A stretch of DNA of 64,000 nucleotides from Cohnella sp. WQ 127256 (GCF_024519285.1 NZ_JAMZCY010000007.1:124001-188000), one strand, 5' to 3'. Positions 26,711 to 35,384 are shown, numbered from the stretch's first letter. The notes: generated by a model not told the origin, from the sequence alone. Program-made: numbers and translations.

Positions 26711-29422
26711 GTGAATATGGATGATAAACCGCGTGTGACCGTTGACATATATGGAACACAGTATACGCTAACGGGTCATACAAGTTCGGATCATATGGTA
26801 AGAGTTGCTGCTCTGGTCAACGAGCAGATGAGTAAAATGAATCTCGGTTCACCTCGTTTGGATTTACCGAAATTAGCCGTACTTACCGCTGTAAATATTG
26901 GCGATGAGCTTATGCGCTTGCGTAGGGAGAACGAACAGCTACTCAGAGATGAGCCGTTATTCAAACGTAAGATAGAAGAGCTTGAAAGTCTAAATGTAGA
27001 AACAGCTCAAGAGCTTGCATTCGTGAAGGAGCATGTCGCGGAGGAGCTTGAGATTGTTAAGACAGAGAAGGCGGAAGAGCTTGAGAGCTTGAAAGCAAGG
27101 TCCGCTGCTGAGCTAGAGAGTGTAGTCGTACAGGCGACTGCTGATTTAGAGAGCGTAAGAGAGCAGACAGCTGCGGAGTTAAAACGAGCAAGGGAACAAG
27201 CTGCCTCGGAGTTAGAAAACGTAAGAGAACAAGCAGCATTGGATATAGAAAAGGCTGCCGCGGTGTTAGAGTCACAGCAAGCGCAGTTGAGTGGAGAATT
27301 AGAGCTTCTGAAGACTGAATCGTCAGAGCGGCTAGAGTCGGTGAAGGCTCAAGCTGCGGAAGAGCTTGAACATGCTAGAGTCACTGCAGAGCTAGAGCTG
27401 GAGCAAGCCAAGATTCAGGCAGAGCAAGAGCTTGAGAGTGTGAAGGCGATAAACTCGAAAGAATATGATCGCTTACAAACGGAATTGTCGAATGAGCTTG
27501 AAAGCTCGAAAGCCCAAGCTGCATTGGAATTGCAAAGGGTGAAATCCGAAGCAGGACAAGTGTTCCAGAAAGCGAAGGCTCAAGCTGCACAGGAGATAGA
27601 AGCTGCCAAGGCACAAGCGACTGAAGAGCTTAATCGTGTGAAGACGGAAGCCGAGCAGGAGGTTGAAAGCGCTAAGGCTGAAGTGTCCACACTTGCGAAT
27701 CAGCTTGCAACGGAGAAAGCGGCTTGGTTCACCAAGCAATCCGAGCTCAAGAATGGATTTACTACAGAAATTGAAGCTATGAAGCTTAAATATTCTACTC
27801 AGCTTGAAGAGTTAACAAATAAACATGATGTGGAAATGGAAGAGCAGTCCGCGAGGTACACTGCTGAGCTGGAACAATTAGAAAATACGAGACGATCTGA
27901 AATAGAGGCATTAGAGGGTAGAAGAAATGCTGAAATAGAAGCTATCGAGAGCAAACGAAGCGCTGAAATCAAAGCATTTGAGAATGAGAAGGAAGCTGAG
28001 ATTCAGACGATTAAGGATAACCTGGCGTCAGAGATCAGAGATATTGAAGCGATCTATACAGAAGAGCTTGAGCTTGTGAAAATGGAGCTGGAGAGCTTGA
28101 CTGGCGAGCTTGATAAGTGGCAGGTCAAAGAGCAGGATTGGGAACAAGTACGCGTTCAACTGCAAAATGATGTCGAACAACGGACTGCGGAAGTCGAACA
28201 GCGGACTGCGGAAGTCGAACAACGCACTACGGAAGTCGAAGATCAGCGTCGGACAGTGATGGAGCAGCAGGAAATGCTGCAGGAGGTTGAAGCCCAGTCC
28301 TCTGAGCGCCAACGTTCACAAGCTTTGCTGCTTGGGAAGATTGAACAGGAGAGAGATGAGCTTGCACGTCAGTTGAGCGAGCGAGATGAGTGGGAGAAAG
28401 CATGGAGCGATTCGATGAAGGAGCTTCAGGAGAAATATGGTTCTGCGCAACAAGAGGAGCGCATTGCTAAGGAGCGTGCGGAGGAACTAGAAGCACGAGT
28501 AGCTGAGCTTAGCGTAGCAGAAGAGGGCTTACGTGAAGCGATTGAGCGAGCGAAGGAACTGGAAGCACAAGTAGCTAAGCTTAACGCAGTGGAAGAGGAA
28601 TTACTTGAAGCTGCATTGCGAGCAGATGAGCTGGAAGCCCGAGTAGCCGAGCTTAGCGAAGCGGAACAGGGTCTTCGTGGAGCGGTAGAGCGAGCGGATG
28701 AGCTGGAAGCCCGAGTAGCCGAGCTTAGCGAAGCGGAACAGGGTCTTCGTGGAGCGGTAGAGCGAGCGGATGAGCTGGAAGCCCGAGTAGTCGAGCTTAG
28801 CGAAGCGGAACAGGGTCTTCGTGGAGCGGTAGAGCGAGCGGATGAGCTGGAAGCCCGAGTAGCCGAGCTTAGCGAAGCGGAACAGGGTCTTCGAGGAGCG
28901 GTAGAGCGAGCGAAGGAGCTGGAAGCTCGAGTAGCCGAGCTTAGCACAGTGGAAGAGGAACTACTTGAAGCAACGATACGTACGGAGGAGCTGGAAGCCC
29001 GAGTCTCTGAGCTTAACGTAGTGGAAGAAGGTCTTCGTGGAGCGGTAGAACGCACGGAGAAACTTGAGGCTCGAGTCGCTGAACTAAGCAAAGTGGAGGA
29101 AGGTTTACGTGAAGCATTGAAGCGAGCGGAGGAGCTAGAAGCCCGAGTCACTCAGCTTAGTTTAGCAGAAGAAGGTCTGCGTGAAGCTGCCGCGCGTGCG
29201 GAACGTGAATTGAGGGCGGCACTTGCTGAAGCTGCTGCCGCACCGATTATGGATCCGGATCTAACCGTTTCAATGGATGAACTGCTCGAGCAGACAGAAC
29301 GTGGCGATCGCTTACAAGCTGAGCTGGAAATGGTCAAGCAGGAGCATTTTGAACTGAGCAATGAGTATGCGAAGCTGAAGATGGAGTATAACGAGTGGAT
29401 CGACCTACTTGAGCAAGAATAA
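26711..29422 (+). CDS. zapA: ZapA domain fused to a giant coiled coil
   Basis: The 903-residue protein begins with a full ZapA domain (residues 1-90: VTVDIYGTQYTL, VNEQM, LAVLTAVNIGDELMRLRRE). ZapA normally ends near 100 residues and cross-links FtsZ at midcell. Here about 800 residues of unbroken charged coiled coil follow. Residues about 134-325 show an 11-residue repeat (VREQAASELEN type). Residues 488-508 hold three EVEQRTA-like heptads. Residues 588-827 hold ten 24-residue units (ELEARVAELSEAEQGLRGAV). GTG at 26711 has GGAGG 8 bases upstream. The place between pheT and mutS2 is where Bacillus has its small zapA. A divisome spacer or cytoskeletal role is inferred, not shown. Confidence 0.85.
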   Translation: MNMDDKPRVTVDIYGTQYTLTGHTSSDHMVRVAALVNEQMSKMNLGSPRLDLPKLAVLTAVNIGDELMRLRRENEQLLRDEPLFKRKIEELESLNVETAQELAFVKEHVAEELEIVKTEKAEELESLKARSAAELESVVVQATADLESVREQTAAELKRAREQAASELENVREQAALDIEKAAAVLESQQAQLSGELELLKTESSERLESVKAQAAEELEHARVTAELELEQAKIQAEQELESVKAINSKEYDRLQTELSNELESSKAQAALELQRVKSEAGQVFQKAKAQAAQEIEAAKAQATEELNRVKTEAEQEVESAKAEVSTLANQLATEKAAWFTKQSELKNGFTTEIEAMKLKYSTQLEELTNKHDVEMEEQSARYTAELEQLENTRRSEIEALEGRRNAEIEAIESKRSAEIKAFENEKEAEIQTIKDNLASEIRDIEAIYTEELELVKMELESLTGELDKWQVKEQDWEQVRVQLQNDVEQRTAEVEQRTAEVEQRTTEVEDQRRTVMEQQEMLQEVEAQSSERQRSQALLLGKIEQERDELARQLSERDEWEKAWSDSMKELQEKYGSAQQEERIAKERAEELEARVAELSVAEEGLREAIERAKELEAQVAKLNAVEEELLEAALRADELEARVAELSEAEQGLRGAVERADELEARVAELSEAEQGLRGAVERADELEARVVELSEAEQGLRGAVERADELEARVAELSEAEQGLRGAVERAKELEARVAELSTVEEELLEATIRTEELEARVSELNVVEEGLRGAVERTEKLEARVAELSKVEEGLREALKRAEELEARVTQLSLAEEGLREAAARAERELRAALAEAAAAPIMDPDLTVSMDELLEQTERGDRLQAELEMVKQEHFELSNEYAKLKMEYNEWIDLLEQE
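28472..29191 (+). repeat. ten 72-bp tandem repeats inside the zapA-like gene
   Basis: Units start every 72 bases from 28472, and each encodes 24 residues of coiled coil. Units 3-6 (28616-28903) are almost identical at DNA level, while units 1-2 and 7-10 have diverged, which points to recent expansion in the centre. Confidence 0.9.
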
Positions 29423-29444
29423 TCAGTTAACTTAAGATTACAAA

Positions 29445-29482
29445 AAAGGCTATTTTCCTGAATGTTCAGGAAAATAGCCTTT
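29445..29482. terminator. bidirectional terminator between zapA-like gene and cupredoxin gene
   Basis: A perfect 17-bp stem (29445-29461 and 29466-29482) with loop ATGT lies between A-rich and T-rich flanks. It serves both convergent genes. Confidence 0.9.
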
Positions 29483-29504
29483 ATAGATTGGTTTTGTTAA
29501 TAAC

Positions 29505-29882
29505 TTAGCTAACGACAAGCTTCGTTATCATTTTACCATGACCGGTACCACAAGCGATGTTACATTTGATATCATAAGTACCTGCTGGTAATGTGATAAC
29601 TTCTGATTTGTTACCTCTAATTTTGATATCTTGACCAACAATTTCAATACCGTGCGCGCCACTCTCATTTTCTAAAGTTAGCTTAATAGGTGTATCTTTA
29701 GGGATGGAGTATTCGGTCTTGTCGAATTCCCAATTTTTAGCTTTGATAATAACTTCCTGTGAAGCAGCAGCTTCAGACGAAGGCTTCGAATTATTAGCGG
29801 CTTCATTCTTGTTTCCGCCACAAGCTGAGAGTGCGAGCACCAAAGCAGTAAGTGTAAGAATATAAGCGATTTTTTTGTGCAT
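29505..29882 (-). CDS. CuA-type cupredoxin lipoprotein
   Basis: The 125-residue lipoprotein has lipobox LSAC with the lipidated Cys21, a linker, and a cupredoxin barrel (about 42-125). His77, Cys107, Cys111, His115 and Met118 reproduce the spacing of the binuclear CuA site of cytochrome oxidase subunit II (C-x3-C-x3-H-x2-M). It probably carries electrons or copper on the outer face of the membrane. ATG at 29882 is chosen because GGAGGG lies 8 bases upstream; the longer frame would place that RBS inside the coding sequence. It is monocistronic, with no oxidase genes nearby. Confidence 0.85.
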   Translation of the reverse strand: MHKKIAYILTLTALVLALSACGGNKNEAANNSKPSSEAAASQEVIIKAKNWEFDKTEYSIPKDTPIKLTLENESGAHGIEIVGQDIKIRGNKSEVITLPAGTYDIKCNIACGTGHGKMITKLVVS

Positions 29883-30092
29883 GATTTTACCCTCCATACT
29901 TATCAATTTGCTGAGATCATTGACTCTCTATTTCTCTTTGAACAATCCCCGCTCGACGATTAGTGTAACATAGGCAAGAATGCCCAAACCACATCACACA
30001 TGTCTGATCAATGACATTTATCCTATTATTAAGCAATAATCCTCCGGTTCGGATAGGAGTGACCTAGAAACTAATGGACAAATGAACATAGA

Positions 30093-30127
30093 ACAAAGGC
30101 GAATTTCCATTGGAAATTCGCCTTTGT
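30093..30127 (-). terminator. terminator after the YvlD-like gene
   Basis: A near-perfect 17-bp hairpin (arms 30093-30109 and 30111-30127) has a T-rich sequence on the minus-strand exit. The rest of the 29883-30158 gap holds no gene. Confidence 0.75.
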
Positions 30128-30158
30128 CGATTCATGAACATTTCCAAGTTGCTTTGGC

Positions 30159-30521
30159 TTAGTCTCGATTTCTGTGATGAACGGCTTCATACGGAGTAGC
30201 GACAGGAATGAATAGGTCAATGATCCCGATTACCAATGCAGCTAGCAAAGCACCGATTACAGTAACGTGAAGATTACCTACGACAAATTGTGCTAACCAG
30301 ATGACGAGCGCGCTCGCCAGAAATCCGACAATTCCCCTGCCGAAAGGGGTAACTTTTTTGCCGAAAATACCTTCAATGACCCATCCTAATACGGCTATGA
30401 CGACTGCGAGCATAAGAGCGCTCCAGAAGCCACCTACCGTAAATTGAGGGACGAGCCATCCGACTACCATCAGTACGATGGCAGAAACGATAAAGCGAAC
30501 GACTGTTCCAAGAAAATTCAT
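30159..30521 (-). CDS. phage holin superfamily IV-like membrane protein (YvlD type)
   Basis: The 120-residue protein has four membrane helices (about 7-27, 29-49, 61-81, 85-107) with tiny loops and a short basic tail, as in the YvlD family. Despite the family name it is a chromosomal membrane protein, and in Bacillus relatives it is part of the envelope-stress response. ATG at 30521 has AAGGAGG 9 bases upstream; the longer frame to 30587 has no such site. It is a single gene, divergent from mutS2. Confidence 0.8.
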   Translation of the reverse strand: MNFLGTVVRFIVSAIVLMVVGWLVPQFTVGGFWSALMLAVVIAVLGWVIEGIFGKKVTPFGRGIVGFLASALVIWLAQFVVGNLHVTVIGALLAALVIGIIDLFIPVATPYEAVHHRNRD

Positions 30522-30580
30522 CTTTTCGACCTCCTTTGTCCTTAGTGTGTCCTTTGTTTCAAGCAATATGAGTGTAAGGT

Positions 30581-30609
30581 TTCGCAAGAACGGTCGATTC
30601 GGATATAAT
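30581..30609 (+). promoter_or_regulatory. candidate mutS2 promoter
   Basis: TTCGCA (30581-30586), 17 bases, TATAAT (30604-30609), 25 bp before the start codon. Confidence 0.5.
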
Positions 30610-30634
30610 ATAGGCTAAGGAGATGAATTACGCC

Positions 30635-32995
30635 GTGAATAACAAGGCCTTACATACATTAGAATACGAAAAAATCATCAATCGTCTTACCGGGCTAACC
30701 TCGACTAGCCTTGGTCGAGAGGAAGCTGAGAAGCTCCAGCCTTCCCGCGAGCTTCCCATTGTTGAGCGCCGACTGGCTGCGACGGATGAAGCTGTACGAT
30801 CGGTTATGTTCAAAGGAGTACCTCCATTCGGGGGGATTACAGATATTCGTTCCTCGTTGTACAGAGCGAAGCTGCAAGGTATACTCCAACCCCCTGAATT
30901 AATGGAAGTAGCACAGTTTATTATGGGCTCTCGACGTTTGATTCGATACATTTCCTTAGCGGGAGAAGAAACAGAGCTTCCATTGCTTAGTGATCTATGC
31001 GAACCGTTAACCGACTTTAAGTCACTTGAGGATGAAATCCGCAGGTGTATCGATGAGCAGGGGGAAGTGTTGGATTCCGCGAGTCCTGAGCTTGCTTCTG
31101 TGCGTCGGGACATTCGAATTAATGCCGGACGCGCGAAGGAAAAGCTGGATAGCTTAATTCGCTCTAGCTCGATTCAGAAGATGCTTCAGGACGTATTAAT
31201 TACAATGCGAAATGATCGATATGTTATACCGGTCAAGCAGGAATACCGTTCCCATTTTGGCGGCATTGTGCATGATCAATCTGGTAGTGGTGCGACCTTG
31301 TTCATTGAGCCGGAAGCAGTAGTTCAGATGAACAACAAGCTTCGGGAATTAAAGATCAAGGAGCAGAACGAAGTTGAAAGAATATTGCGCATGCTTAGCG
31401 AACAGACCGGTGAACGTGCTGATCTGTTAACTGGAGACGCGGAAATTCTAGGGCAAATCGATTTTATTTTCGCCAAAGCCTCATTAGCGAATGCATTATC
31501 GGCGACACTTCCCGAAATGAATGATGAGGGTCGGTTTCATTTACGCAAAGCTCGTCATCCCTTAATTGATATTAAACAAGCGGTTCCTATTGATATCGAG
31601 CTGGGAGTAGAGTACACGTCGATTATTGTGACTGGGCCAAATACAGGCGGTAAAACCGTTTCTCTGAAGACGATTGGTTTACTTAGCTTTATGGCGATGT
31701 CAGGCTTATTTATTCCTGCTGAAGATGGTAGTCAATTATGTGTCTTTGACGGGATTTATGCGGACATCGGCGACGAGCAGAGCATAGAACAAAGCTTGAG
31801 TACTTTTTCCAGCCATATGACAAATTTGATTTCAATGCTTGGCCAAGTTACGGATCGAAGCCTTGTTCTTCTTGATGAGCTTGGTGCTGGAACTGACCCT
31901 GCGGAAGGGTCTGCGCTGGCGATTGCGATATTGGAGCATTTGCAGAAGCTTGGCTGTCGCTTAATCGCAACGACGCATTATAGCGAGCTCAAGGCATATG
32001 CATATAATCGGAATGGTATTATTAATGCAAGCATGGAGTTTGACGTTGCTACACTTCGACCAACTTACCGATTACTTGTTGGTGTTCCAGGCCGTAGTAA
32101 TGCATTTGCCATTGCACAGAGGCTGGGGCTTCCGACAAGCATTATCGACCATGCTAGAGGAGAGGTTAGCGAAGACGAGCTGAAAGTTGATTCCATGATT
32201 GCTTCCTTAGAAGAAGATCGCCTCCATGCACAGGCTGAAAGACATAATGCTGAAAAATTGCGCCGGGACATAGAAAAGCTCCAGAAGGAACTACAGGATG
32301 AGCGCTTTAAATTCCAAGAGCAGAAGGCTAAGCTGTTGGAGTCGGCTCGGGAGGAAGCACGTAGTGCGATCTCGAAAGCCAAAAGAGAAGCTGAGGAAAT
32401 TATCTCTGACTTGCGTCGTATCGCGATGGAAGAAGGAGCTTCATTTAAGGAGCACAAGCTTATTGAAGCGCGCCGCCGCCTTGAGGATGCGATTCCTGCT
32501 CAGGTCGCGAAGCCGAACAGAGCTTCAGGAGCGAAGCAGGTTAAGATTGAGCTTGGGGACGAAGTGAAGGTTCATAGCTTAAATGGACAAAAAGGGCATG
32601 TTGTCGAATTAACTAGCAACTCTGAAGCTGTCGTGCAGCTTGGCATATTGAAGATGAAGGTTCAGCTCGTTGATCTTGAGCCTGTTCGCAAAACGGCTTC
32701 GAACAAAGCGCCTGTACAAGCGACGATCGTAAAACGTTCACGTGATGAGAATATTCGCTCGGAGCTGGATTTGCGTGGAATGATGTTGGATGAGGCGATT
32801 ATGGAAGTGGATCAGTTTCTGGATGAGGCTTTTCTGTCCAATTTAGGGCAGGTCTATATTATCCATGGTAAGGGAACTGGAGCCTTGCGCACCGGCGTTC
32901 AAGAATTTCTGCGTCGCCATAAACACGTGAAAAGCTACCGGTTGGGCCAATTCGGGGAAGGCGGCGCGGGTGTTTCCGTAGCTGAGCTTCATTAA
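30635..32995 (+). CDS. mutS2: MutS2 endonuclease/ATPase
   Basis: The 786-residue protein has the MutS2 plan. An N-terminal core and clamp (1-300) are followed by the ATPase with Walker A GPNTGGKT and Walker B LVLLDELGAGTDP. A long coiled coil (about 510-620) and a C-terminal Smr nuclease domain (about 705-786, ELDLRG and IHGKGTGAL) complete it. MutS2 acts on branched DNA and on collided ribosomes rather than on mismatches. GTG at 30635 is preferred over ATG at 30623. AAGGAG stands 11 bases before the GTG but only 0-1 before the ATG, and the resulting N-terminus NNKALHTLEYEKI fits the family. It is followed by yshE-like and small genes in one run. Confidence 0.95.
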   Translation: MNNKALHTLEYEKIINRLTGLTSTSLGREEAEKLQPSRELPIVERRLAATDEAVRSVMFKGVPPFGGITDIRSSLYRAKLQGILQPPELMEVAQFIMGSRRLIRYISLAGEETELPLLSDLCEPLTDFKSLEDEIRRCIDEQGEVLDSASPELASVRRDIRINAGRAKEKLDSLIRSSSIQKMLQDVLITMRNDRYVIPVKQEYRSHFGGIVHDQSGSGATLFIEPEAVVQMNNKLRELKIKEQNEVERILRMLSEQTGERADLLTGDAEILGQIDFIFAKASLANALSATLPEMNDEGRFHLRKARHPLIDIKQAVPIDIELGVEYTSIIVTGPNTGGKTVSLKTIGLLSFMAMSGLFIPAEDGSQLCVFDGIYADIGDEQSIEQSLSTFSSHMTNLISMLGQVTDRSLVLLDELGAGTDPAEGSALAIAILEHLQKLGCRLIATTHYSELKAYAYNRNGIINASMEFDVATLRPTYRLLVGVPGRSNAFAIAQRLGLPTSIIDHARGEVSEDELKVDSMIASLEEDRLHAQAERHNAEKLRRDIEKLQKELQDERFKFQEQKAKLLESAREEARSAISKAKREAEEIISDLRRIAMEEGASFKEHKLIEARRRLEDAIPAQVAKPNRASGAKQVKIELGDEVKVHSLNGQKGHVVELTSNSEAVVQLGILKMKVQLVDLEPVRKTASNKAPVQATIVKRSRDENIRSELDLRGMMLDEAIMEVDQFLDEAFLSNLGQVYIIHGKGTGALRTGVQEFLRRHKHVKSYRLGQFGEGGAGVSVAELH

Positions 32996-33011
32996 CGGGA
33001 GGTCGTTGGTC

Positions 33012-33431
33012 GTGCAGGAGATGGTAGATTCCTTAATGTCTCATCCTTTTCTGGCTGTTCTGGCTTATTTTTCGGTAGGTATACTTGCCCTCATCGTGTT
33101 TTTATCTTGTTTCGAATGGGTGACCAAATACGAGAGCTGGGACGAAATTCGTAAAGGTAACTTATCTGTTGCAATGGCGACAGGGGGAAAGATGTTTGGG
33201 ATTTGTAATATTTTTCGATTCTCGATCCAAGCAAATGATACGATATATGAAAGCCTAACTTGGGCCGCTGTCGGTTTTGTGTTGCTGCTTGTTGCTTATT
33301 TTCTATTCGAGTTTTTTACTCCTGTATTCCGGATAGACGATGAAATCGGGAAAGACAACCGTGCTGTTGGTTTTCTTGCAATGATATTGTCAGTATCGCT
33401 GTCCTATATTATTGGCGCTGCTGTCATTTAA
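33012..33431 (+). CDS. DUF350 membrane protein (YshE-like)
   Basis: The 139-residue protein has four membrane helices (about 13-35, 50-65, 75-95, 117-137). It has the DUF350 style of alternating small residues, with FRIDDEIGKDNRAVGF before the last helix. In Bacillus the homologue yshE also follows mutS2. The function is unknown. GTG at 33012 is chosen because GGGAGG stands 9 bases before it; a TTG at 33006 is too close. Confidence 0.82.
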   Translation: MQEMVDSLMSHPFLAVLAYFSVGILALIVFLSCFEWVTKYESWDEIRKGNLSVAMATGGKMFGICNIFRFSIQANDTIYESLTWAAVGFVLLLVAYFLFEFFTPVFRIDDEIGKDNRAVGFLAMILSVSLSYIIGAAVI

Positions 33432-33450
33432 TCGGAGGAATAAAGAGATT

Positions 33451-33534
33451 ATGAAATATTTATGGGGTACGCTTTTAGCATTAGCTGTATTATTTATTGT
33501 TGTTGGTGTTATTTATATGATGAAGGAGGCTTAG
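33451..33534 (+). CDS. 27-residue membrane peptide
   Basis: ATG at 33451 to TAG at 33534 gives MKYLWGTLLALAVLFIVVGV plus IYMMKEA. It is one hydrophobic helix with a Lys at each end, so a single-span membrane peptide. CGGAGG stands 12 bases upstream and AAAGAG closer. It sits between the DUF350 gene and the zinc-ribbon-like gene in the same direction. The function is unknown. It is supported by RBS, composition and position only. Confidence 0.55.
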   Translation: MKYLWGTLLALAVLFIVVGVIYMMKEA

Positions 33535-33540
33535 TCCATT

Positions 33541-34101
33541 ATGTCTGTTGCAATATGTCCTTGGTGTCAAAGTGAAGTTATGCAGGAAGAGGGCCAAGAG
33601 CCTGATAAAATATGCCCGGTTTGCGATAATGAGATGGATGGCTATCGAACTTTAAAGCTTGATATTGGTGATGAGGAAGAAGAGTATGAAGAAGACGTCG
33701 AGGATCAGGCTGACAATCAGGACGCTCCCTTAATCTCTATCGATGAAGATATCAGTTGGGTGGATGATGAACAATTAATGGAGGAGGACGATGAATTACA
33801 ACAATTCGAGGAGACGGTTGAACAATTGCTTAATGAGCAAGAGCTCGTACCGGAGTGCCCCGTTTGTCGTGAATTTATGGTGGAATCCGGGGAACAGATC
33901 ATCTCTGCAGATCAATTCAAGCCAAGAGTATCAGTGGTGCTGGGAGAAGCTTTAATCGATGCCCCATTTACACTAACAATGTATGTTTGTCCATCTTGTT
34001 TTACAGTGCAATCCTTCCTTGGAGATTCGCATCGTCAAGAAATTGTTCGACGTTTAAGTCAAGAGCCTACAGTTCTTCATAAGAAGGGGAATGAAGCATG
34101 A
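33541..34101 (+). CDS. acidic protein with four Cys-x2-Cys knuckles
   Basis: The 186-residue soluble protein has two N-terminal Cys pairs (CPWC, CPVC; residues 7-28) that should form one zinc ribbon. A very acidic central stretch (about 40-100, with EEEEYEEDVED) follows. Two further pairs (CPVC near 107 and CPSC near 147) could form a second zinc site. I do not recognise the family. It could be an adaptor or chaperone-like protein. AAGGAGG lies before ATG, and its stop overlaps the cysteine synthase start (ATGA), so the two are coupled. A link to cysteine or zinc is only a guess. Confidence 0.8.
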   Translation: MSVAICPWCQSEVMQEEGQEPDKICPVCDNEMDGYRTLKLDIGDEEEEYEEDVEDQADNQDAPLISIDEDISWVDDEQLMEEDDELQQFEETVEQLLNEQELVPECPVCREFMVESGEQIISADQFKPRVSVVLGEALIDAPFTLTMYVCPSCFTVQSFLGDSHRQEIVRRLSQEPTVLHKKGNEA

Positions 34102-35015
34102 GTCGGATCGTCCAATCTGTCATTGAATTGATCGGAAACACTCCTGCCGTTCAATTACAACGTTTAACCGGTCCTGAGGATGCCCAAGTATTCGTCAAGC
34201 TGGAGAAAATGAATCCGAGCGGTAGCGTCAAGGATCGGGCTGCGTTAGGCTTAATGATGGATGCAGAAGCTCGTGGATTGATTAGTCCAGGAAGTACTAT
34301 CGTAGAACCAACTAGCGGCAATACTGGAATTGGGCTAGCCATGTATGCTGCAGCCAAAGGTTATAAGCTTATACTCGTAATGCCGGATAATATGACGGCT
34401 GAACGTATATCGCTGCTACGAGCATATGGTGCAGAAGTCGTACTGACTCCTGCGGCCGAGCGGATGTCTGGTGCTCTTGCCAAAGCGCGTGAAATCATTG
34501 CGGATCATAAGGGAAGCTACATGCCCAACCAATTTGAGAATAGTGCCAATCCGAATATTCATCGTACAACCACGGCAATAGAGATTATCGAACAAACAGG
34601 TGGACTTCTCGACGCTTTTGTTGCGACTGCAGGTACTGGTGGTACAATTACAGGCACGGGTGAAGTATTAAGAGAGAAGCTCCCACAATTGCATATCGCA
34701 GTTGTTGAACCAGCAGGATCACCCGTATTATCTGGTGGGCAGCCTGGTCCTCATAAACTCGTGGGTACAAGCCCTGGATTCGTACCGCAAATTCTGAATA
34801 CATCCGTGTATGATGAAATCATCCAAGTAAAAGATGAGGACGCGCTTGAAACGACGAGGAGGCTGGCACGCGAAGAAGGATTATTGGTGGGTCCTTCCTC
34901 GGGGGCATCCGTATGGGCAGCATTACAGATTGCACGTCGTCTAGGACCAGGGAAACGAGTATTGTGTATTGCCCCAGATACGGGTGAGCGATATTTGAGT
35001 ATGGAAATTTTCTAA
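34098..35015 (+). CDS. cysK: cysteine synthase (O-acetylserine sulfhydrylase)
   Basis: The 305-residue PLP enzyme of fold type II has ELIGNTP, the PLP Lys45 in NPSGSVKDRAA, the substrate loop PTSGNTG, the phosphate cradle TAGTGGTITG and GPSSGA. It joins sulfide to O-acetylserine to make cysteine in the cytoplasm. The ATGA overlap with the preceding gene and the terminator after it make it the last gene of the run that starts at mutS2. Confidence 0.93.
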   Translation: MSRIVQSVIELIGNTPAVQLQRLTGPEDAQVFVKLEKMNPSGSVKDRAALGLMMDAEARGLISPGSTIVEPTSGNTGIGLAMYAAAKGYKLILVMPDNMTAERISLLRAYGAEVVLTPAAERMSGALAKAREIIADHKGSYMPNQFENSANPNIHRTTTAIEIIEQTGGLLDAFVATAGTGGTITGTGEVLREKLPQLHIAVVEPAGSPVLSGGQPGPHKLVGTSPGFVPQILNTSVYDEIIQVKDEDALETTRRLAREEGLLVGPSSGASVWAALQIARRLGPGKRVLCIAPDTGERYLSMEIF

Positions 35016-35036
35016 ATAGGAAATGAATGAATATCT

Positions 35037-35070
35037 GAAAAACATTCGCGTGCTTACGTGAATGTTTTTT
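35037..35070 (+). terminator. terminator after cysK
   Basis: AAAAACATTC...GAATGTTTTT pair around a GCTT loop, followed by T residues. Confidence 0.8.
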
Positions 35071-35159
35071 TTGATATGTACGGCTGTGCATAACCTTAAC
35101 TCCATCATGACAGACTATCACTTGATGTCTAAATGATTGTACAGGAGGGAATTTCGTAC

Positions 35160-35384
35160 ATGATGCAAGCCATGACCGCCAAAGAACTGGAATATATCGC
35201 CGATTCCATGTCCAACGAAGATTTGTTGATTAAGCAGTGCGCGGTAGCCGCAGCTTCGATCACTAACGTGCAAGTACAGCAAGCATGCGCCCATATGATT
35301 AGCGTGCACACGCAACATTACGGAACGTTGTTAAGCGCAATCCAGCAGCATCAGTCTATGGCTCCTACTCAACCGCAATCCTAA
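35160..35384 (+). CDS. small CotF-like spore coat protein
   Basis: The 74-residue helical protein (TAKELEYIADSMSNEDLLIKQ) has two predicted helices and a Gln/Pro tail, matching the short partner proteins found beside CotF-family coat proteins in Paenibacillaceae. ATG at 35160 has GGAGGG 10 bases upstream; the in-frame ATG at 35133 would put that RBS inside the gene. It is probably expressed in the mother cell late in sporulation with the next gene, 11 bp away. Confidence 0.72.
   Translation: MMQAMTAKELEYIADSMSNEDLLIKQCAVAAASITNVQVQQACAHMISVHTQHYGTLLSAIQQHQSMAPTQPQS

Noticed and set aside
28426-29151. Long minus-strand frame of 241 codons rich in Ser, Ala and Arg
   Set aside because: It is the antisense image of the 72-bp repeats in the zapA-like gene; no RBS and extreme composition.
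30159-30521. Holin-like gene as a sign of a prophage
   Set aside because: It is a chromosomal YvlD-type protein; no other phage genes, integrase or attachment sites are nearby.
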